64,000 nt of DNA from Gryganskiella cystojenkinii (Eukaryota; Mortierellomycota; Mortierellomycetes; Mortierellales; Mortierellaceae): NCBI GenBank assembly GCA_015852425.1, contig JAAAIG010000004.1:1-64000 (forward strand), read 5' to 3'. The notes below the pieces were generated by a model. The model ran no database searches. It saw nothing but the letters and a program-made list of their open reading frames with translations, and was not told the DNA's origin. Shown piece after piece: positions 39,153-51,441 of this stretch. Position numbers and translations under genes: made by a program. How positions within the stretch are numbered: the stretch's first letter is position 1; each line of letters begins with the position of its first letter.

Positions 39153-39713
39153 TTACTTGGAGGTCCTGAACAACTTTTGGAAGAAAGTAGGACCCTTCTT
39201 GCCGATGGCCTCAAAGTTCTTCTTGGCGGTCTCCTTCTCGAGCATCTCGATGACTTTGGCGTAGTAGTTGGGATTACTTGCAGGGGTCAACAGCTTCGAG
39301 GACAATGGGTACTAGAAACATGAGAAAAAAGATCCGATCGGGAAAAGAGGGGAGTGAGTGTGAAATCATGAGGGTTAGTTTTCTTTGCGCTATAAGAAAG
39401 TTGTTCGAGCCAGATACGCCTCCGAAAACCAAAAAAAAAAAAAAAAAAAAAATAGAATTTGATCCCCTACCTTCTTCTTGAACTCGTTTCCAGTGATTCT
39501 TTGCAGGGCCTCGAGTTGAACCTGAGCGTCTGCGATCCTGGTCGCCAGGGTCTCTGAGGATTCGATAGGTGCGCGGAAGGTGGATGTGACCTGGCTTCGG
39601 AGAGCGGTCTTCATGTTGCGGGTTGGGCGAATAGGATCAGCGGGCCAGTCTGCGATGACACGAAGGTACGACCGGTAGAGACGACTGACGGAAGCGGTTG
39701 ATGGAGATGCCAT
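39153..39713 (-). CDS. Mitochondrial complex III assembly factor, UQCC2/Cbp6-like
   Basis: Family members bind newly made cytochrome b with their partner Cbp3/UQCC1 at the mitochondrial ribosome. Exons (minus) 39713-39471 and 39311-39153; 133 residues, close to human UQCC2 (126). The N-terminal SRLYRSYLRVIADWPAD matches the Y-R-x-x-L...W-P-x-D pattern of the family and resembles an LYR motif; ALRSQVTSTFR and EALQRITGNEFKKKYP follow as amphipathic helices. The intron is GT-AG, phase 0, with a long A/T run. An unrelated LYR-motif protein remains possible, because the signature is short and I cannot run a profile search. Confidence 0.65.
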
Positions 39714-40580
39714 TGTTCAAGGAGTTGATGTGTGACAAGAATGAGAAGACGTACTGTTCAGAGGGAATGAAAACTAAATCAAATGAATGCATCCATCACC
39801 CATGTTATTTCGGTGTTTTCCGATTTGTGACTGTTCAATTTCTTTGGTTGTCCCTCACTTGTTCCTGGACGACAGGGCAGTGGCAGGGTGCTGGACGCGT
39901 CTGGACACATGAACGCGTTCCTCCTTCAAGTCACTGCACCTGTGGATAGTAAAAAAACAAGAAAGTCAAGGAAGGTTTTTTTTTCTCGAGTAGCGATGGT
40001 GTTCCTGACGTCAAGGTCATCCTGTACTTTTGCAAAGGTATGTAGCTTTTCGCTTTCTTCAAGATGGTCAGCCAGGTCCGTTAGACACAAAAAAAAACTT
40101 TCTTTTTTTTTTAGATGGTAAAAGAGAGATCCAGACCTATGGTCCCATGGAGAGGAGAGGGGAAAGAAGCAGGCGTATCATTGTGGGAACTAGTGGTCCT
40201 CCTGTTGGTAGGGATCATGAGTTCTCAAGGGACGGGAGAAGAAGAAAAAAAAGGGAGTCCTCGGAGAGCTGCGATAAAAAACAGACTTGTCCTCTTTCAG
40301 AAGAGATAACAAATAAAAAAAAACGAGAAAAAGCTTGGGAGTTGTCCGCAACGTGCGTATTGTGCAGTGCGATGTGGTCTCTTCTCTCCTTTCCTTTTGA
40401 TATTTTTGCTCATTCCCTTTTGCTCCACCTTTTTTTTCTCATTCTCTCATCAATCAACTCGCCTCCCTCCCGCCCCTTTCCCTTCCTCCTCCTCGCAACT
40501 CCTTCACCGTATTTTCCAACTATACACAGCTCTCATTCGCCATCTTTTTATTTTCTCTGTCCTTTTAAACTCGTACTGCC
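39714..40580. promoter_or_regulatory. Divergent promoter region UQCC2-like / GCK-III kinase
   Basis: About 870 bp between divergent starts. The right half (40360-40580) is strongly CT-rich, as in other leaders of this window. Short frames in the middle have no motif. Confidence 0.45.
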
Positions 40581-43500
40581 ATGGTAAAGAATTCAGTTTC
40601 TTGGACGTCAGACATCATGCATCGACTGTTGGTTGTATTCTCTCTTGGGCGGTGTTGGGACGCTTTTGTTGTTCTTTGGTTGCCCGCCTATGCAAAGCGA
40701 ACACTGAGAGACCGAATCGTATCAGTGTCCAATGAAGGTCTCTTCCCCCATGTTTGCAATCAGCAACTGATAAGCTTTTACCTTTTCTTTGCTTCCCCAT
40801 ATCAAAAATAGAGTGTGTCCAGTCAGTTGGATCCGGAGGAGTACTATGTCAAGCTGGAGCGTATCGGTAATGAGCGCTTTATCACATCGTCCTCGCTTAT
40901 CGACAAAAGAAATAGGAAGAGAGCGTACCAAGGAAACAACATCGCAACTGACGCCGAAACAATTTTTACTCCCTCTCTTTTATGTGGTTCTTTTCTCAAT
41001 AGGCAAAGGCTCCTTCGGAGAAGTCTTCAAAGGGTAAAAAAAACACGCAGTTTTGAAAGGACCGGGCTTGGATTAGGACATGGCACGGGATATCAATGGA
41101 CTGAGTGTAAGAGAGGGGTGAGAGCATGGGAACAAGAGGTCGATGCAGGTCCACCGTTGGAGTCCAAGGTCAGGCTTGTATCCTTAGAACGAAGCTTACT
41201 GCAAGATCCCTCTTCCCCATCCTGAGGGGGTTCAACAGCTTCTTTTTATCGAAAAAATGACAATGAACCAAAAATGTGGGTCTAAGGGGGCTCACAAAAG
41301 GAAACATCAAGGGAGGAGAGAGAGTCCCCTTCCCCCTTCCTCCCCCTTCCTTCCTGCTCCTCTTGGCGGCCTGTCCCTTTTCACATCGCTGGATAATTGG
41401 ATATGGATCAAAGAAACCGCTTTTTCTGACCCTGCATCGGACAGCCAAACGGCGTGATCTCAGCGGCGGCTAACAGCAACAACAACCTCGCCGTCATCAT
41501 GATGAGTAAAATCATATCCATGTACCACCTGTTTTTTTTTTCTTTGCCCCTGATTTTTCATTTCACTTTTATGAGATGGGTGACAAACAACAAGGAAAAG
41601 ATGTGGTTCAGTACAGTCTCTACTGCTTTTTCCGCTCACGAATAGAGAGAAAGAGAGACTGACAGGAGGATTAAGGATGAATGAGCCGAGTGGTTGGGTC
41701 GAGTTTGATCTAACGGTATTAAATCTCAATCCGTCATACCTCACCTTTCACTTTTGCATAGGTTCGATCGCAGGACAAAGAAACCGGTTGCAATCAAGAT
41801 TATAGATCTTGAGAACGCCGAGGATGAAATCGATGACATTCAACAGGAAATCAACATCTTGTCACAGCTGGACTCTCCCTACGTGACGAGGTACATTAGA
41901 AACCGTATCCACCAACAAAATGAAATGATTTTTTGAGTGCGCATGAGCAAAATACTAAAACCGCGTTGCAACGTTGATCCAGGTACTTTGCGTCGTTCTT
42001 GAAAGGAGCCAACCTCTGGATTATCATGGAGTATTGCTCAGGAGGATCCTGCTCAGATCTGGTAAGTACCACACGAGTTCGCAAAAGGCCATCACGTCAG
42101 CGCTCAAAATCGGCAGGATATAGTTTTCAACTATTCCCCCCCTCCTCCTTCCCTCCCACTGGAATATTCCTAACCCGAATGCCCGTCTTTGATGTTTACT
42201 GTTATAGATGAAAGCGGCAAGTTTCAAGGAAGATTACATCGCCATCATCGCTCGCGAGCTTCTGAAGGGTCTTGAGTATCTCCACGGGGAAGGAAAACTC
42301 CATCGAGGTAACCACAAAAAAAAAAAAAAAGTTAACGGCGTGCGGATCGGAGAAAGGGGGTTGAGGACAGGAGTCATGTGGATTCTTTTTTATACTTTTG
42401 TTTTGTAACAGGTCCAGCGAAGCATGGCATGACGCGTGCTCGCACAACGCTAAACCTTTGTCGCATAAATTCTCTTTTTTTTGTTCTCCTTCGTGTATTT
42501 TTCTGTTCTGTCGCCTGGTGACCATCCCTCGCTTCCGTGAACATCCTTGTGCGACGATCGCTGCAAACCCAGACATCAAAGGTAACAATAACAAAGGCGG
42601 CTTTTGCTCCTGAGACCATTTGTCGAAAGTATTATGTGTGTGATCGTTACTGACATTAGGTAATTGTTTATGCTCAACCGCTTTTTCTTCCTTTTCGTAG
42701 CCGCTAATGTTCTTCTCACGACCGACGGAGATGTCAAACTTGCGGATTTTGGAGTGTCCGGTCAGGTATGCTGATTGTACTGGATCTCTACAATGAAATA
42801 TTACGCGGACGAATTGATTCATACCACTTTTTAATACGTTTATTCATCATCTGAATAGCTCACAGCAACAATGACAAAAAAGAATACATTTGTCGGCACA
42901 CCAGTAAGTCAATCATAGCAGAGATGACTAAAGAGCACCATATTTCACCCGTAACGACTTTGGCTTACATCCCGAGGTTTCTTATGTTTTGATAGTTTTG
43001 GATGGCGCCTGAGGTAATCAAACAATCGGGGTACGATAACAAGGCCGACATCTGGTCGTTAGGCATTACTGCTATCGAACTGGCCAAGGGAGAACCACCA
43101 TATTCGGATATGCATCCTATGAAAGTGCTATTCTTGATCCCCAAAAACGCGCCACCAGTACTCGAGGGAAACTATTCAAGAGCATTCAAAGATTTTGTGG
43201 CGGCATGCTTACAACGGGATCCATCTCTGGTAAGCATCAAGAAATGCCCTTGAGGTTTCCTCACAGTTTATTACCAAGACGATGTATACTGTTTGTAAGG
43301 AGTTATATAACCCGCTAATGTTGTGCTCAACCCCCTCTCCTCTTCAGCGCCCATCTGCCAAAGAGTTATCAAAGCACCGGTTCATCCGATCCGCAAAGAA
43401 ATCGTCTTACCTCACGGAACTGATCGAGATTCACGAGCGGTGGCTGCACGAAGGAGGACGCGAGAGCGAATCATCTGACGAGGAAACATCTGCGTAAGGG

Positions 43501-44243
43501 TGGCCTCTGAAATCGATGCAGGTTCTTTTGCTGGTTAGTGTGTTTCATTTGCCACGACTAATGCTCCTATGAGGATGTGCCTCTCCTTTCCTTACAGAAA
43601 CAATTTTGAAGACGCTCAAGAAGGAGGATGGGATTTTGGTACGGTGCGGGAACCGGCCATGGCAGAGCAACATATGGGCATGCACGCAGGAGCAGACGTA
43701 AGTCCTCTGTCGATTTGCGGTCGATTTTCCCCACTGGAATTTCACTATGTTTTAGAGACGCATAATTAACCAGGTACCGCAAAACACGATTCACATTAGA
43801 AAATGAAGATTAGTGACTCTGGATATGATACGGTGCGGACGCAACATTACCGCAACATAGAGAATCTGGCGATTCATGACCGACACCAGGACTCGTCTCC
43901 GCCTCGTCGCGATCGTCCAGCGTCAACGGATCTGACACGCGATAAAGTCTATCAAACTTTTGTCCGACCAGTTCTAAACAATGTGAGTTCTCCTTTTCAG
44001 AGATGAATTCTTGATGTCACTTGTTCCTCGCACTATTATGCCTCCACTGCAAAGCGCTAATTTTGTTACTTATCTCATTGTTTTGTTGGCTGTTGACAAA
44101 TCTAGTTGCAAGGGCTTTGTCTGCGCGAGAGCGAGCGTCTTGTGGTCGAGGATCTCAAGTTGGCGTTTGAGAATGCAGAAAGGGAAATTCCTGGATTGTC
44201 CCGTCTCTTCCTCAAGGGGTTGAGTGAACAGCTGAATGGATAA
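40581..44243 (+). CDS. STE20-family kinase, germinal-centre-III type (MST3/4, Sid1-like)
   Basis: Cytoplasmic Ser/Thr kinase; fungal relatives act in septation and polarity signalling. Fourteen exons: 40581-40583 (ATG only), 40812-40866, 41003-41033, 41762-41890, 41983-42061, 42208-42307, 42573-42581, 42701-42765, 42859-42903, 42996-43229, 43348-43493, 43598-43697, 43800-43982, 44106-44243; 438 residues. [15 protein letters not shown] is the P-loop and VAIKIIDLE has the catalytic Lys. HRDIKAAN is built from three exons, with D133-I-K in a 9-nt exon. [30 protein letters not shown] is the activation segment (read across three exons) and is the GCK signature. The C-terminal helices ([31 protein letters not shown]) match the dimer region used for scaffold binding in MST4/STK25. 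All joins are in frame. Confidence 0.93.
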
Positions 44244-44481
44244 AAAAGGGGGGAAACCAGGTCCGAAAAAAATGAAAGCCTCCACCGGAAAAAAGCAAAT
44301 TCTGAACTACCTTAATCATCTTTTGAACCAAAAATCGATCGAAAAAAATAACTGTATCAACAATTATACCCATGTCTCTCTCTCTATCACTCTCTTCGTT
44401 ATTAATTGTTATTGTTTATTTATTTTGATGAAGCAAAGGCGGCTCATAGACTGCGGATATATGGTATATTTGATCCTCCTT

Positions 44482-46588
44482 TTACAGGTCCTCATCCGAC
44501 GAATTTGACAAGAGTAAAGGTCGAGGTGAACCAATGGATCCATGCCTTTGAAGAGCATTTTGCTGTTGTTGATGTTCGTTCGAACGATATTGTGTACTCC
44601 TAAGGGGTAAATTGGATTCCTCGCGCTGACCGAGTCGACGGGAAAACCCTCCATTGGATTGGATATGCTGCTGTGGTTGCTGTTGTGATGATTGTGACGA
44701 CGATGATGATGCCGAGGGGACGATCGTATGTTGGTGATGCAGGATATGGTTGGACCGATATGACGAGATGGCCTGGTTCGAAACGTACAGCCCACCAAAC
44801 ACCAAAACCATCACAAACGCCTTCAAAAAACAAGAAAAAAATAAGACGAAGATAAGTAAGAGCAGATCACATCTTGGAGGTAATAATTTTCAGTGCGATT
44901 TCCTTACCATGGTCTTGTACGACATTGTATGAACAAAGGCATTCACGATCAAGGCAAATGTCTCGGCCGCAACCGAGGCTCGACTGATTCTCGGCTCCGG
45001 TCTACTTAAACAGTCCACAATCTCTCGACAGCTCTCTGAGGTGCGCTTGTTGAAGAGCTGACAGTTCAAGTCCGCAAAATCCTTATTACATTGTTGGCGC
45101 GCATTGATTTCCCTTTCCAGCATCGACTCCATTCGAAGGGTGACATCGCTTTGGATCGTGATGATGAAATTGTACAGGAGGTAGAGAAAAACCCCAGCAA
45201 CGGCTGTGTTCAAGGCAACTTGGACATATCTGCGATTGGCAAAGACATGAAGAAAAAAAATGTAGAGGGTGTAAGTATTCAAAGAAGGGCAAGGAGAGAC
45301 AGATAATGGGCTGTAGGCTCCGACTGAGAATGATGAAGCTGGTTGGTCGACATACCCAGAGAGAATATAGGGCAGATCAACATTCTCGGACCAGACACGT
45401 TGTCGTTGTTGCTGTTGTTGTTGTTGTTGTGTTGCGGTTCTACTGTCCTGTTGCTGTGGCTGCTGTTGTTGTATCCGTGAGCGAGAAGATTGTGATATCC
45501 TGTCGCTGGTTTGACTCCAATGCTAATTGACGATAAAAGAGAAAAAATCACAGTCCTAACATGTTATCATCATGGCCGAATGAAAAATGGGGACGTTGCA
45601 GATAAAATTTTCAACGGCATAACAGTCATGACTTGAACTTGAACATCGAGTGGAAAATAAAGCATACCCTATTCCTCATGCCTTGTCCTTGTCTGTTATA
45701 ATCCGCATCATCATGATAAGTGCCGCGATAACGTCCAAAGGACCCTTGCTCGTCACCGTGGTCCAGATCCATTGATTCACCATCATGGTCATCCTGATCC
45801 ATATCCTCATCACTCGACCCTACAGCAGATGAACTTGTCCCCGTGCGATACAATTGTTTGCTGGATCCACGGGTCAGCGATGATGTTGTCGCACTGGTTC
45901 CCCTGTCCCTGTTTGAAGAGCGATCCTCTTGCCTCACAACACCCTGACGTAGTGATCCCATATCAAACGAAGAGGGTGAGCCCCTTCTCTGAATGCCTTT
46001 CCCGCTGCCAAGGAAATGTGACGACGACGACACCGAGGTCACTGATGGAGAATGTGGTCGCTGTTGCTGAGAGAACGAGTTTTCCCTAGAGATTGATAAA
46101 CTGGAACCCTGGTGTCCTAGTCTGGGTGTGGTCGTTGCTGCTGGTGTTGATGTTGCTGCTGTAACAAGAGGGTCCTGAGCACTGGCCGTGGAGAGTTGAG
46201 AGTCCTGACGAAAAGGCCGAGGCATGGCCGAATCCCATCCTGAGGTGAACGAGGTTTCTGATTTTTAGAGGGGGAAAAGAAACGGTATAAGTTAGCAAGG
46301 CGCCCGAAAGGCCAGAGGGGCTTTTTGAGATTGATGCGCATGTTTGTCATTCATAGTGCCGTCCTTACGACTAGAAGACGTCGAATCCCGTTGCAGCGAT
46401 GGCGGGGCCGAGTTGAACGAGCCAAATGAGTCAGTCCCAGATGCAGATGGTCGTTGAAGCAAAGAAGGTGGTGGAGTCGAATGAGATTCGAGTGGTTCAG
46501 GGGTTGAAAAGATGCTTGGACGACCCCTGTCGGTTTCGCGTTCCCAGTCCATAGGCGCCTCTCTGGTGCGAATTTCCATCCGGGCCAT
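44482..46588 (-). CDS. BRL1: Nuclear-envelope protein Brl1/Brr6
   Basis: Integral nuclear-membrane protein of the Brr6/Brl1 family, needed for nuclear pore insertion and lipid balance of the envelope. Exons (minus) 46588-46369, 46257-45668, 45522-45356, 45229-44908, 44820-44482; 545 residues. The core has one membrane helix (VALNTAVAGVFLYLLYNF), a lumenal segment with exactly four Cys (QQCNKDF, LNCQLF, ESCREIVDC), the conserved AAETFALIVN and SYKTM, then a second helix (AFVMVLVFGGLYVSNQA). This is the family order, with the two disulfides expected from the four Cys. The 330-residue N-terminal part is Ser/Arg/Gln-rich with acidic DEDMDQDDHD, and runs of Gln occur in exon 3 and near the C-terminus. 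The gene converges on the GCK-III kinase with 238 bp between stops. Confidence 0.88.
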
Positions 46589-46963
46589 GGTTTATATCTC
46601 CTTGTTTGCTGGGATGGATTTGTCGCTTTTTGGGATTAAAAAAGAATAGACGAGAGTGAAGAGATGTCCGACAAACAGAATCACGAAGAAGGAAACGAGG
46701 AAAGTACTCAACCTTGTCAGTTTTCTGAGGACAGCGAACTTGTGGATTGTGACTGTTTACTTTTAGGTAAAAGGAGGGCGATCAAAAAAAAAACTTGCAG
46801 GTAAAAGAGAAGTTGCATTCGCGCTCTTTCTTTCTGTTTTTATCCAATAACCCATTGTGCACCATTCAACACGAACCAGGAACAATCCAGGGAGGCGCCT
46901 CAGAACAATTCAGGACATACGGAATCAAGCGAGAATCTCGAAAGCAAAATAAACAGACACCAC
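46589..46963. promoter_or_regulatory. Bidirectional promoter BRL1 / AAA ATPase
   Basis: The 375 bp between divergent starts hold both promoters. I see A-rich runs (around 46780) but no clear TATA box and no coding feature. Confidence 0.45.
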
Positions 46964-49900
46964 ATGGACTTGCTTGTCTTCCATTCAACATCGACTCATC
47001 CTCGCAAGGGCGATGCACTGGTCTACAAGAACTATGCTCAAATCCACCCCGTCACCCTTCAAGACCTTCAAGTGCCAGCCCTAGGTCAGATCATTCTCAC
47101 AAACAACCAGCTCTTCGAAGGCGGGTCGCTCCACGTGCGTTGCATCCCGACAGAGGACGTGCCCGAAAACTCGATCGTTTTACCAGCCTGGATCCAACGT
47201 TATGCTTCCGGAATCGAAACAGTGTCGATCCAAACCGTCAACACAGAGAGCACCCGTAAGTCGCTCATCTAGATCTGCGACTAGAGATATCGGCCAACAA
47301 TCCCTTCTAACATCGGGGATTTCTTTCATTTTCATCCAATTGATTATTTTATTAGTGGCTTTTGTCAAGAAGGTGGTTGTCACGCCATACCTGAACTTGG
47401 AACATATCAAGGATCTTGCAGGATGGCATGCGCCCGTACAGAGTCCGGTCAATGGCGAGCAACATCAGGAGGGCAAGAGAGATTCCCACAGGATCGAACG
47501 TGTCGTACGACACAAACTGAACGAGCAACTGGTGACCGTTGGGTCCATTCTTCAGTTTCGGGTCAAGGCTCGCGAGGTCTTGTATCGAGTCCAACAACTT
47601 CAACTCGAGCAGGATGAAAAAAGTCCCCAGTTTGTAACACCACCTCTAGGAATCCTCTGCGACAGAACATCTGTGGACTTGGCGCTGGAGCCGCTATCCA
47701 ACACGCTGGAAGCTGATACGACTAGCGGACTCGTCAAAGAGATTACTCGTTTTGTCGGTAAGCCTTCGTTCTCAAGACAACCATGCTCATGGCAAGCGAC
47801 AGTGTGAGAATAGAAAAAGTTGACTCCTTTTCATCGATGCACTCTTTTTAGCTGACTCTTTCAGTCGAGGCGAGGCATACAGGCGATTGAACATTCCCAA
47901 CAAGAAGGCAGCAATTGTCACCGGTGTCGCAGGATCTGGAAAGAAGACTCTTGTTCGGTATGTCAAAATATATGCGTATCAAGGAACAATCAAAGTTCTT
48001 TTGCTTTACTTACTTTCGAACCTCACATGTCGTGATGCAATATAGGTCAAGCTGTAAGGTTCTTGGGCTCAGAACCTTCTCTTTGTCTTTGGCGCGTACA
48101 CTCTCGGAAAAAGAAATAATGGAATCGGATCAAGCGGGGATGCTCAGTCACATTCATACCGTATTCGAGATGGCCCTCCAGTGTGCACCTAGTGCCATCA
48201 TCATGCATGATCTGGATGTCATCGCCAAAGGTTAGCAAGAATGCTGCAAAAAAAACATGTTGCTACTGCGACGAAACTCGGAGCGAAAGAGGGAATGAAT
48301 GGATGACTCACCACCAATGTAACCTTACACTTGTAATTTTTAATTCTCTGCATTTAGACAGACAGATCGACTCTCAGATGCGCTCGGCGACTATCGCCAT
48401 TTTGATCAAGGAGATGGAACGCGCTCGGAATGCCAAGGATGTGTTTGTCTTTGGTATTTCAAGAAACCGGGCACAATTGCCTGAGGTCTTTACCAGACCA
48501 GATCTGTTTCAGCACGAGTTCCCGATCGCCGTACCAGATCGGTAAGATTTTTTTTTTTTTTTGACTTGGGAGCCATTTACTTTAATACGCAGCCTCTAAC
48601 GTTTTGATTACCTCTGGGGGTTCTTGTTTACGTATCATGCAGTGTTCAACGACAACAAATCTTGGAAGTCTTTACAGGATCTGATTATACAGGAAAATCT
48701 CTCGCTTCAGAGACAGCGCAGGTAAGGGGCAGGGGGTGTGTTAAGAGCTCCGAGTTGGTCGAGTACGAGATGCTAAACATTTTGTCCGCTATTGTTTGTG
48801 TGTTTATATTTAATTTCAGGTCTCTTCGGGATACGTCGCCAAGGATCTCCGGAACGTGTACCGATCGGCTTTGTTGCGCGGACTCAGGACTCGGCCAGGG
48901 TCGCATGGAAACGCACAAGCACCGCCTGTCACGGAGGACATTGCTCAATTGATCGATGCGCTCTCAAAAACAACCCTTGACAACGAACGTGGCATCTCTG
49001 CCTCGACAGTGACGCACCCAGTAGCGAAAGATACCTTGGCGAGATCAGTCGTTACCTCAGACGATCTCTCGTACGCGATTGAAAACTCCAAACCCTCTCA
49101 ACAGACGGATTTCGAGTCCCTGGTACATCGACGAAAATGGAACGAGTTTGGAGGTTACAAGACCATCAAGAAGAGAGTCCATCAAGCTGTCCACTGGCCA
49201 TTGTCGAACCCGGAGACGTTCAAGCGCATGGGCGTCAAACCTCCGATGGGATTGCTTCTCTATGGACCGTCAGGTACAGATCTCTCGTTTCGCTTGAGGT
49301 CCATGATTATCCCTCAGGCAAAAGTCAGGCTTATTAACAACTTCCCCCTCCCCCTTTCCTTATTTTTACAGGATGCGGAAAGACGATGCTGGTTCAAGCT
49401 TTGGCCTCGGAATCCAACATGAATTTCATCCCGATCAAAGGTCCCGAGATTTTTTCCAAATACCTAGGTGAGACCGAGGCCAAGTTACGACGGGTCTTTG
49501 CTATGGCCCGACAGATTGCACCCTGTGTCATCTTTTTCGACGAGATGGATTCCATTGGTTCCAAGCGCGGCTGGGGAGGCGATGGCGATGGTGCGGGAGG
49601 ATCCAATGGTGTGAATGAACGTGTTCTGAGTACGCTCTTGAACGAGATGGATGGAGTCGAGGAACGGACGGACGTTTTTGTGATTGGGTGCACGAACCGA
49701 CCGAGCGCCATGGACGATGCGCTGCTGCGACCTGGACGGTTGGACCAGTTGATCTACCTGGGCTACCCGGGTCTGGAGGATCGCAGGGAGATTATAGAGA
49801 CGATCGCCAGGCGGATCCCACTTGCTTTTGACGGGGACGAAGAGCGGTTGATGACTGTTGCCAGGGCCACGGTGGGATTCTCGCCTGCGGACTTGGAGGC

Positions 49901-50108
49901 GTTGTTCAGAGAGTCTGCAGTGTTGTCGCTGCGACGGGATATCTCGTCGACTAGGGTACCTCTGGAGGATATCCAGCAAATTATCCAAAAGATGAGTCTC
50001 TCCGTAAAGGATCGGATCAATAAGGACATTAGGCTCTCGAGTCCAGGGGAAGCGGTCCAGGATGTGGTCGTTCCCGAGTTGTATCGGCAGTTCCAGCAAG
50101 ATCGATAA
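46964..50108 (+). CDS. Two-domain AAA ATPase of the Cdc48/Afg2/SPATA5L1 group, first domain degenerate
   Basis: Eight exons: 46964-47255, 47356-47757, 47852-47957, 48046-48230, 48358-48541, 48643-48721, 48820-49273, 49372-50108; 812 residues. An N-domain of about 230 residues lacks recognised motifs. D1 has a damaged P-loop (GVAGSGKKT, residues 256-264, Lys where Thr/Ser should bind Mg-ATP) and MHDLD in place of the Walker B DE (about 320-324). D2 is intact: GPSGCGKT (565-572), FFDEMDS with D624/E625, GCTNRP sensor 1, and LLRPGRLDQ with the Arg finger. A Gly/Asp loop (GGDGDGAGG) follows Walker B. The active second ring suggests a hexameric unfoldase in ribosome maturation or peroxisome export. 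SPATA5L1/AFG2B-like is my best guess; Pex6-like (also with an inactive D1) is the alternative. Confidence 0.85.
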
Positions 50109-51441
50109 AAATGTACGAAGTCGACACTCCTCCTTCATAGGAACCAGACAGGAAACAAAGACACTTTAAAAAAAAATCGTCTTCCCTTTATTTTTTTAAC
50201 ACAGGGATATGCCCAAGTGTTTTCATGAAACCTTTGTCGTGTTTCAGGATACAGCTCCCCGTATACTAGAGCAAGGCTCATCCATGACAGGGAGCTTGCG
50301 GAGGACGAATAGAACAGTTTGCGAATTGACTAGAGTCTTTACCTGAATGTATGGTATTCATAGCCTCATCCTTCTGGGACGTGTGACTCTGGGCTCGTGT
50401 TTCTGAGTCACTCTCGAAGGGAAAGTAGTTGGAGCAGGAACAACTTCTGTACGGGAAGAGAATAGAAGCTACAGTGGCAAAAACAATATCGCGCGCGTAC
50501 ACCGCAGGTGGAGAAGACGGCTGTGCAAGGATCTCGGATAACGATCCGAGCTGGAGGATGGAAGCTGGCATAGGATGACGGAAACTGGAACAGTAGGATG
50601 GGGTCCGATCAGGATGGCAGGAGAAAGACCAGGAAGGCGTCAAGCAAGTTGAAGGTGACGAGAGCGGGATCGGGGTTAAGGCCAAAGCGGAGAGCTATTC
50701 TCGAAGCAAGCCTAGGTTATTAGATCTCGCGTAAAGATGCCTAGAATAACAATCGCGGTTCGCGACACAGAGTGCCGTAGACTGCTATAACTTGGTTAAG
50801 CGAAGCTCGGAGTGTCCGCCGATTTGCCGGACGAAGCTTGCAGAGTTCCAACTGCCATGGTGGCTTGTCTAAACAAAACCTGCAGAGTATCAACTTTAGT
50901 TTCATGAACATTAGCCGATGTACGTTCTTGGGAAATCAGTGTTTTGGATCTTTTGTGTAACCAAATCCCATGAAATTTCTGGGAAGTCGATTTCCCAGGT
51001 AGCAAAGATCGTAGCAAACCTAGCGATGATCAAAGTGTGAACAAATAGACGCCAGCTAGTCTACTCGTACACCTCTGATAATATTGGTCTCGTCGTCCTT
51101 GTTACTGGCACCCGCTAGAAGATAGCTTACGTCATGAGCCAAAGAGATACTGTATATAGTTCATGGGGCCTTTTTAAGGTTAGGGAACAAAAACCACAAC
51201 AATAGCTGGTATGGCTGCACAAAAGAAAATTGCATGGTAAAGAAATTTTCGAGGGAACTTGGAATGAATTACTGGGTCCTTGGGTTCACTCGTCCTCAAT
51301 GGTCGTAAAACCTGACAATGCGAATCGGCATATGTTCCCAGAAACGAACAAGCCGCGCACTTCAGCTATTTAAGAGGCAGAAAGCCTTATCGTACTCTTC
51401 CATCATTAGCACACTTCCCAACCCACATCCTTCTCTGCAAC
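50109..51441. other. Intergenic region AAA ATPase / CBM14-like gene
   Basis: About 1.3 kb. Left part: 3' UTR of the ATPase. Middle: a Ser/Pro-rich 135-codon open frame on the minus strand at 50278-50685, described separately. Right part: low-coding sequence and the promoter of the secreted protein, with TATTTAAG at 51367-51374, 68 nt before its ATG. Base composition is more balanced here and lacks the A/T homopolymers seen elsewhere. Confidence 0.45.
50278..50685 (-). CDS. Doubtful small open frame, 135 codons
   Basis: Single frame with an ATG and a stop, Ser/Pro-rich start and one mildly hydrophobic stretch (DIVFATVASILFPY). Five Cys are scattered without a familiar pattern. No splice signals or codon bias support it, and no family is recognised. 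It sits in an otherwise empty intergenic region next to a secreted-protein gene, so it could be a lineage-specific small gene or chance. Confidence 0.2.
   Translation of the reverse strand: MALTPIPLSSPSTCLTPSWSFSCHPDRTPSYCSSFRHPMPASILQLGSLSEILAQPSSPPAVYARDIVFATVASILFPYRSCSCSNYFPFESDSETRAQSHTSQKDEAMNTIHSGKDSSQFANCSIRPPQAPCHG

Noticed and set aside
41034..41761. Gene inside the 728-nt intron of the GCK-III kinase
   Set aside because: Several short frames on both strands, none with a motif or bias; treated as an unusually long intron.
49485..50138. 217-codon minus frame
   Set aside because: Antisense to the intact D2 ATPase domain exon.
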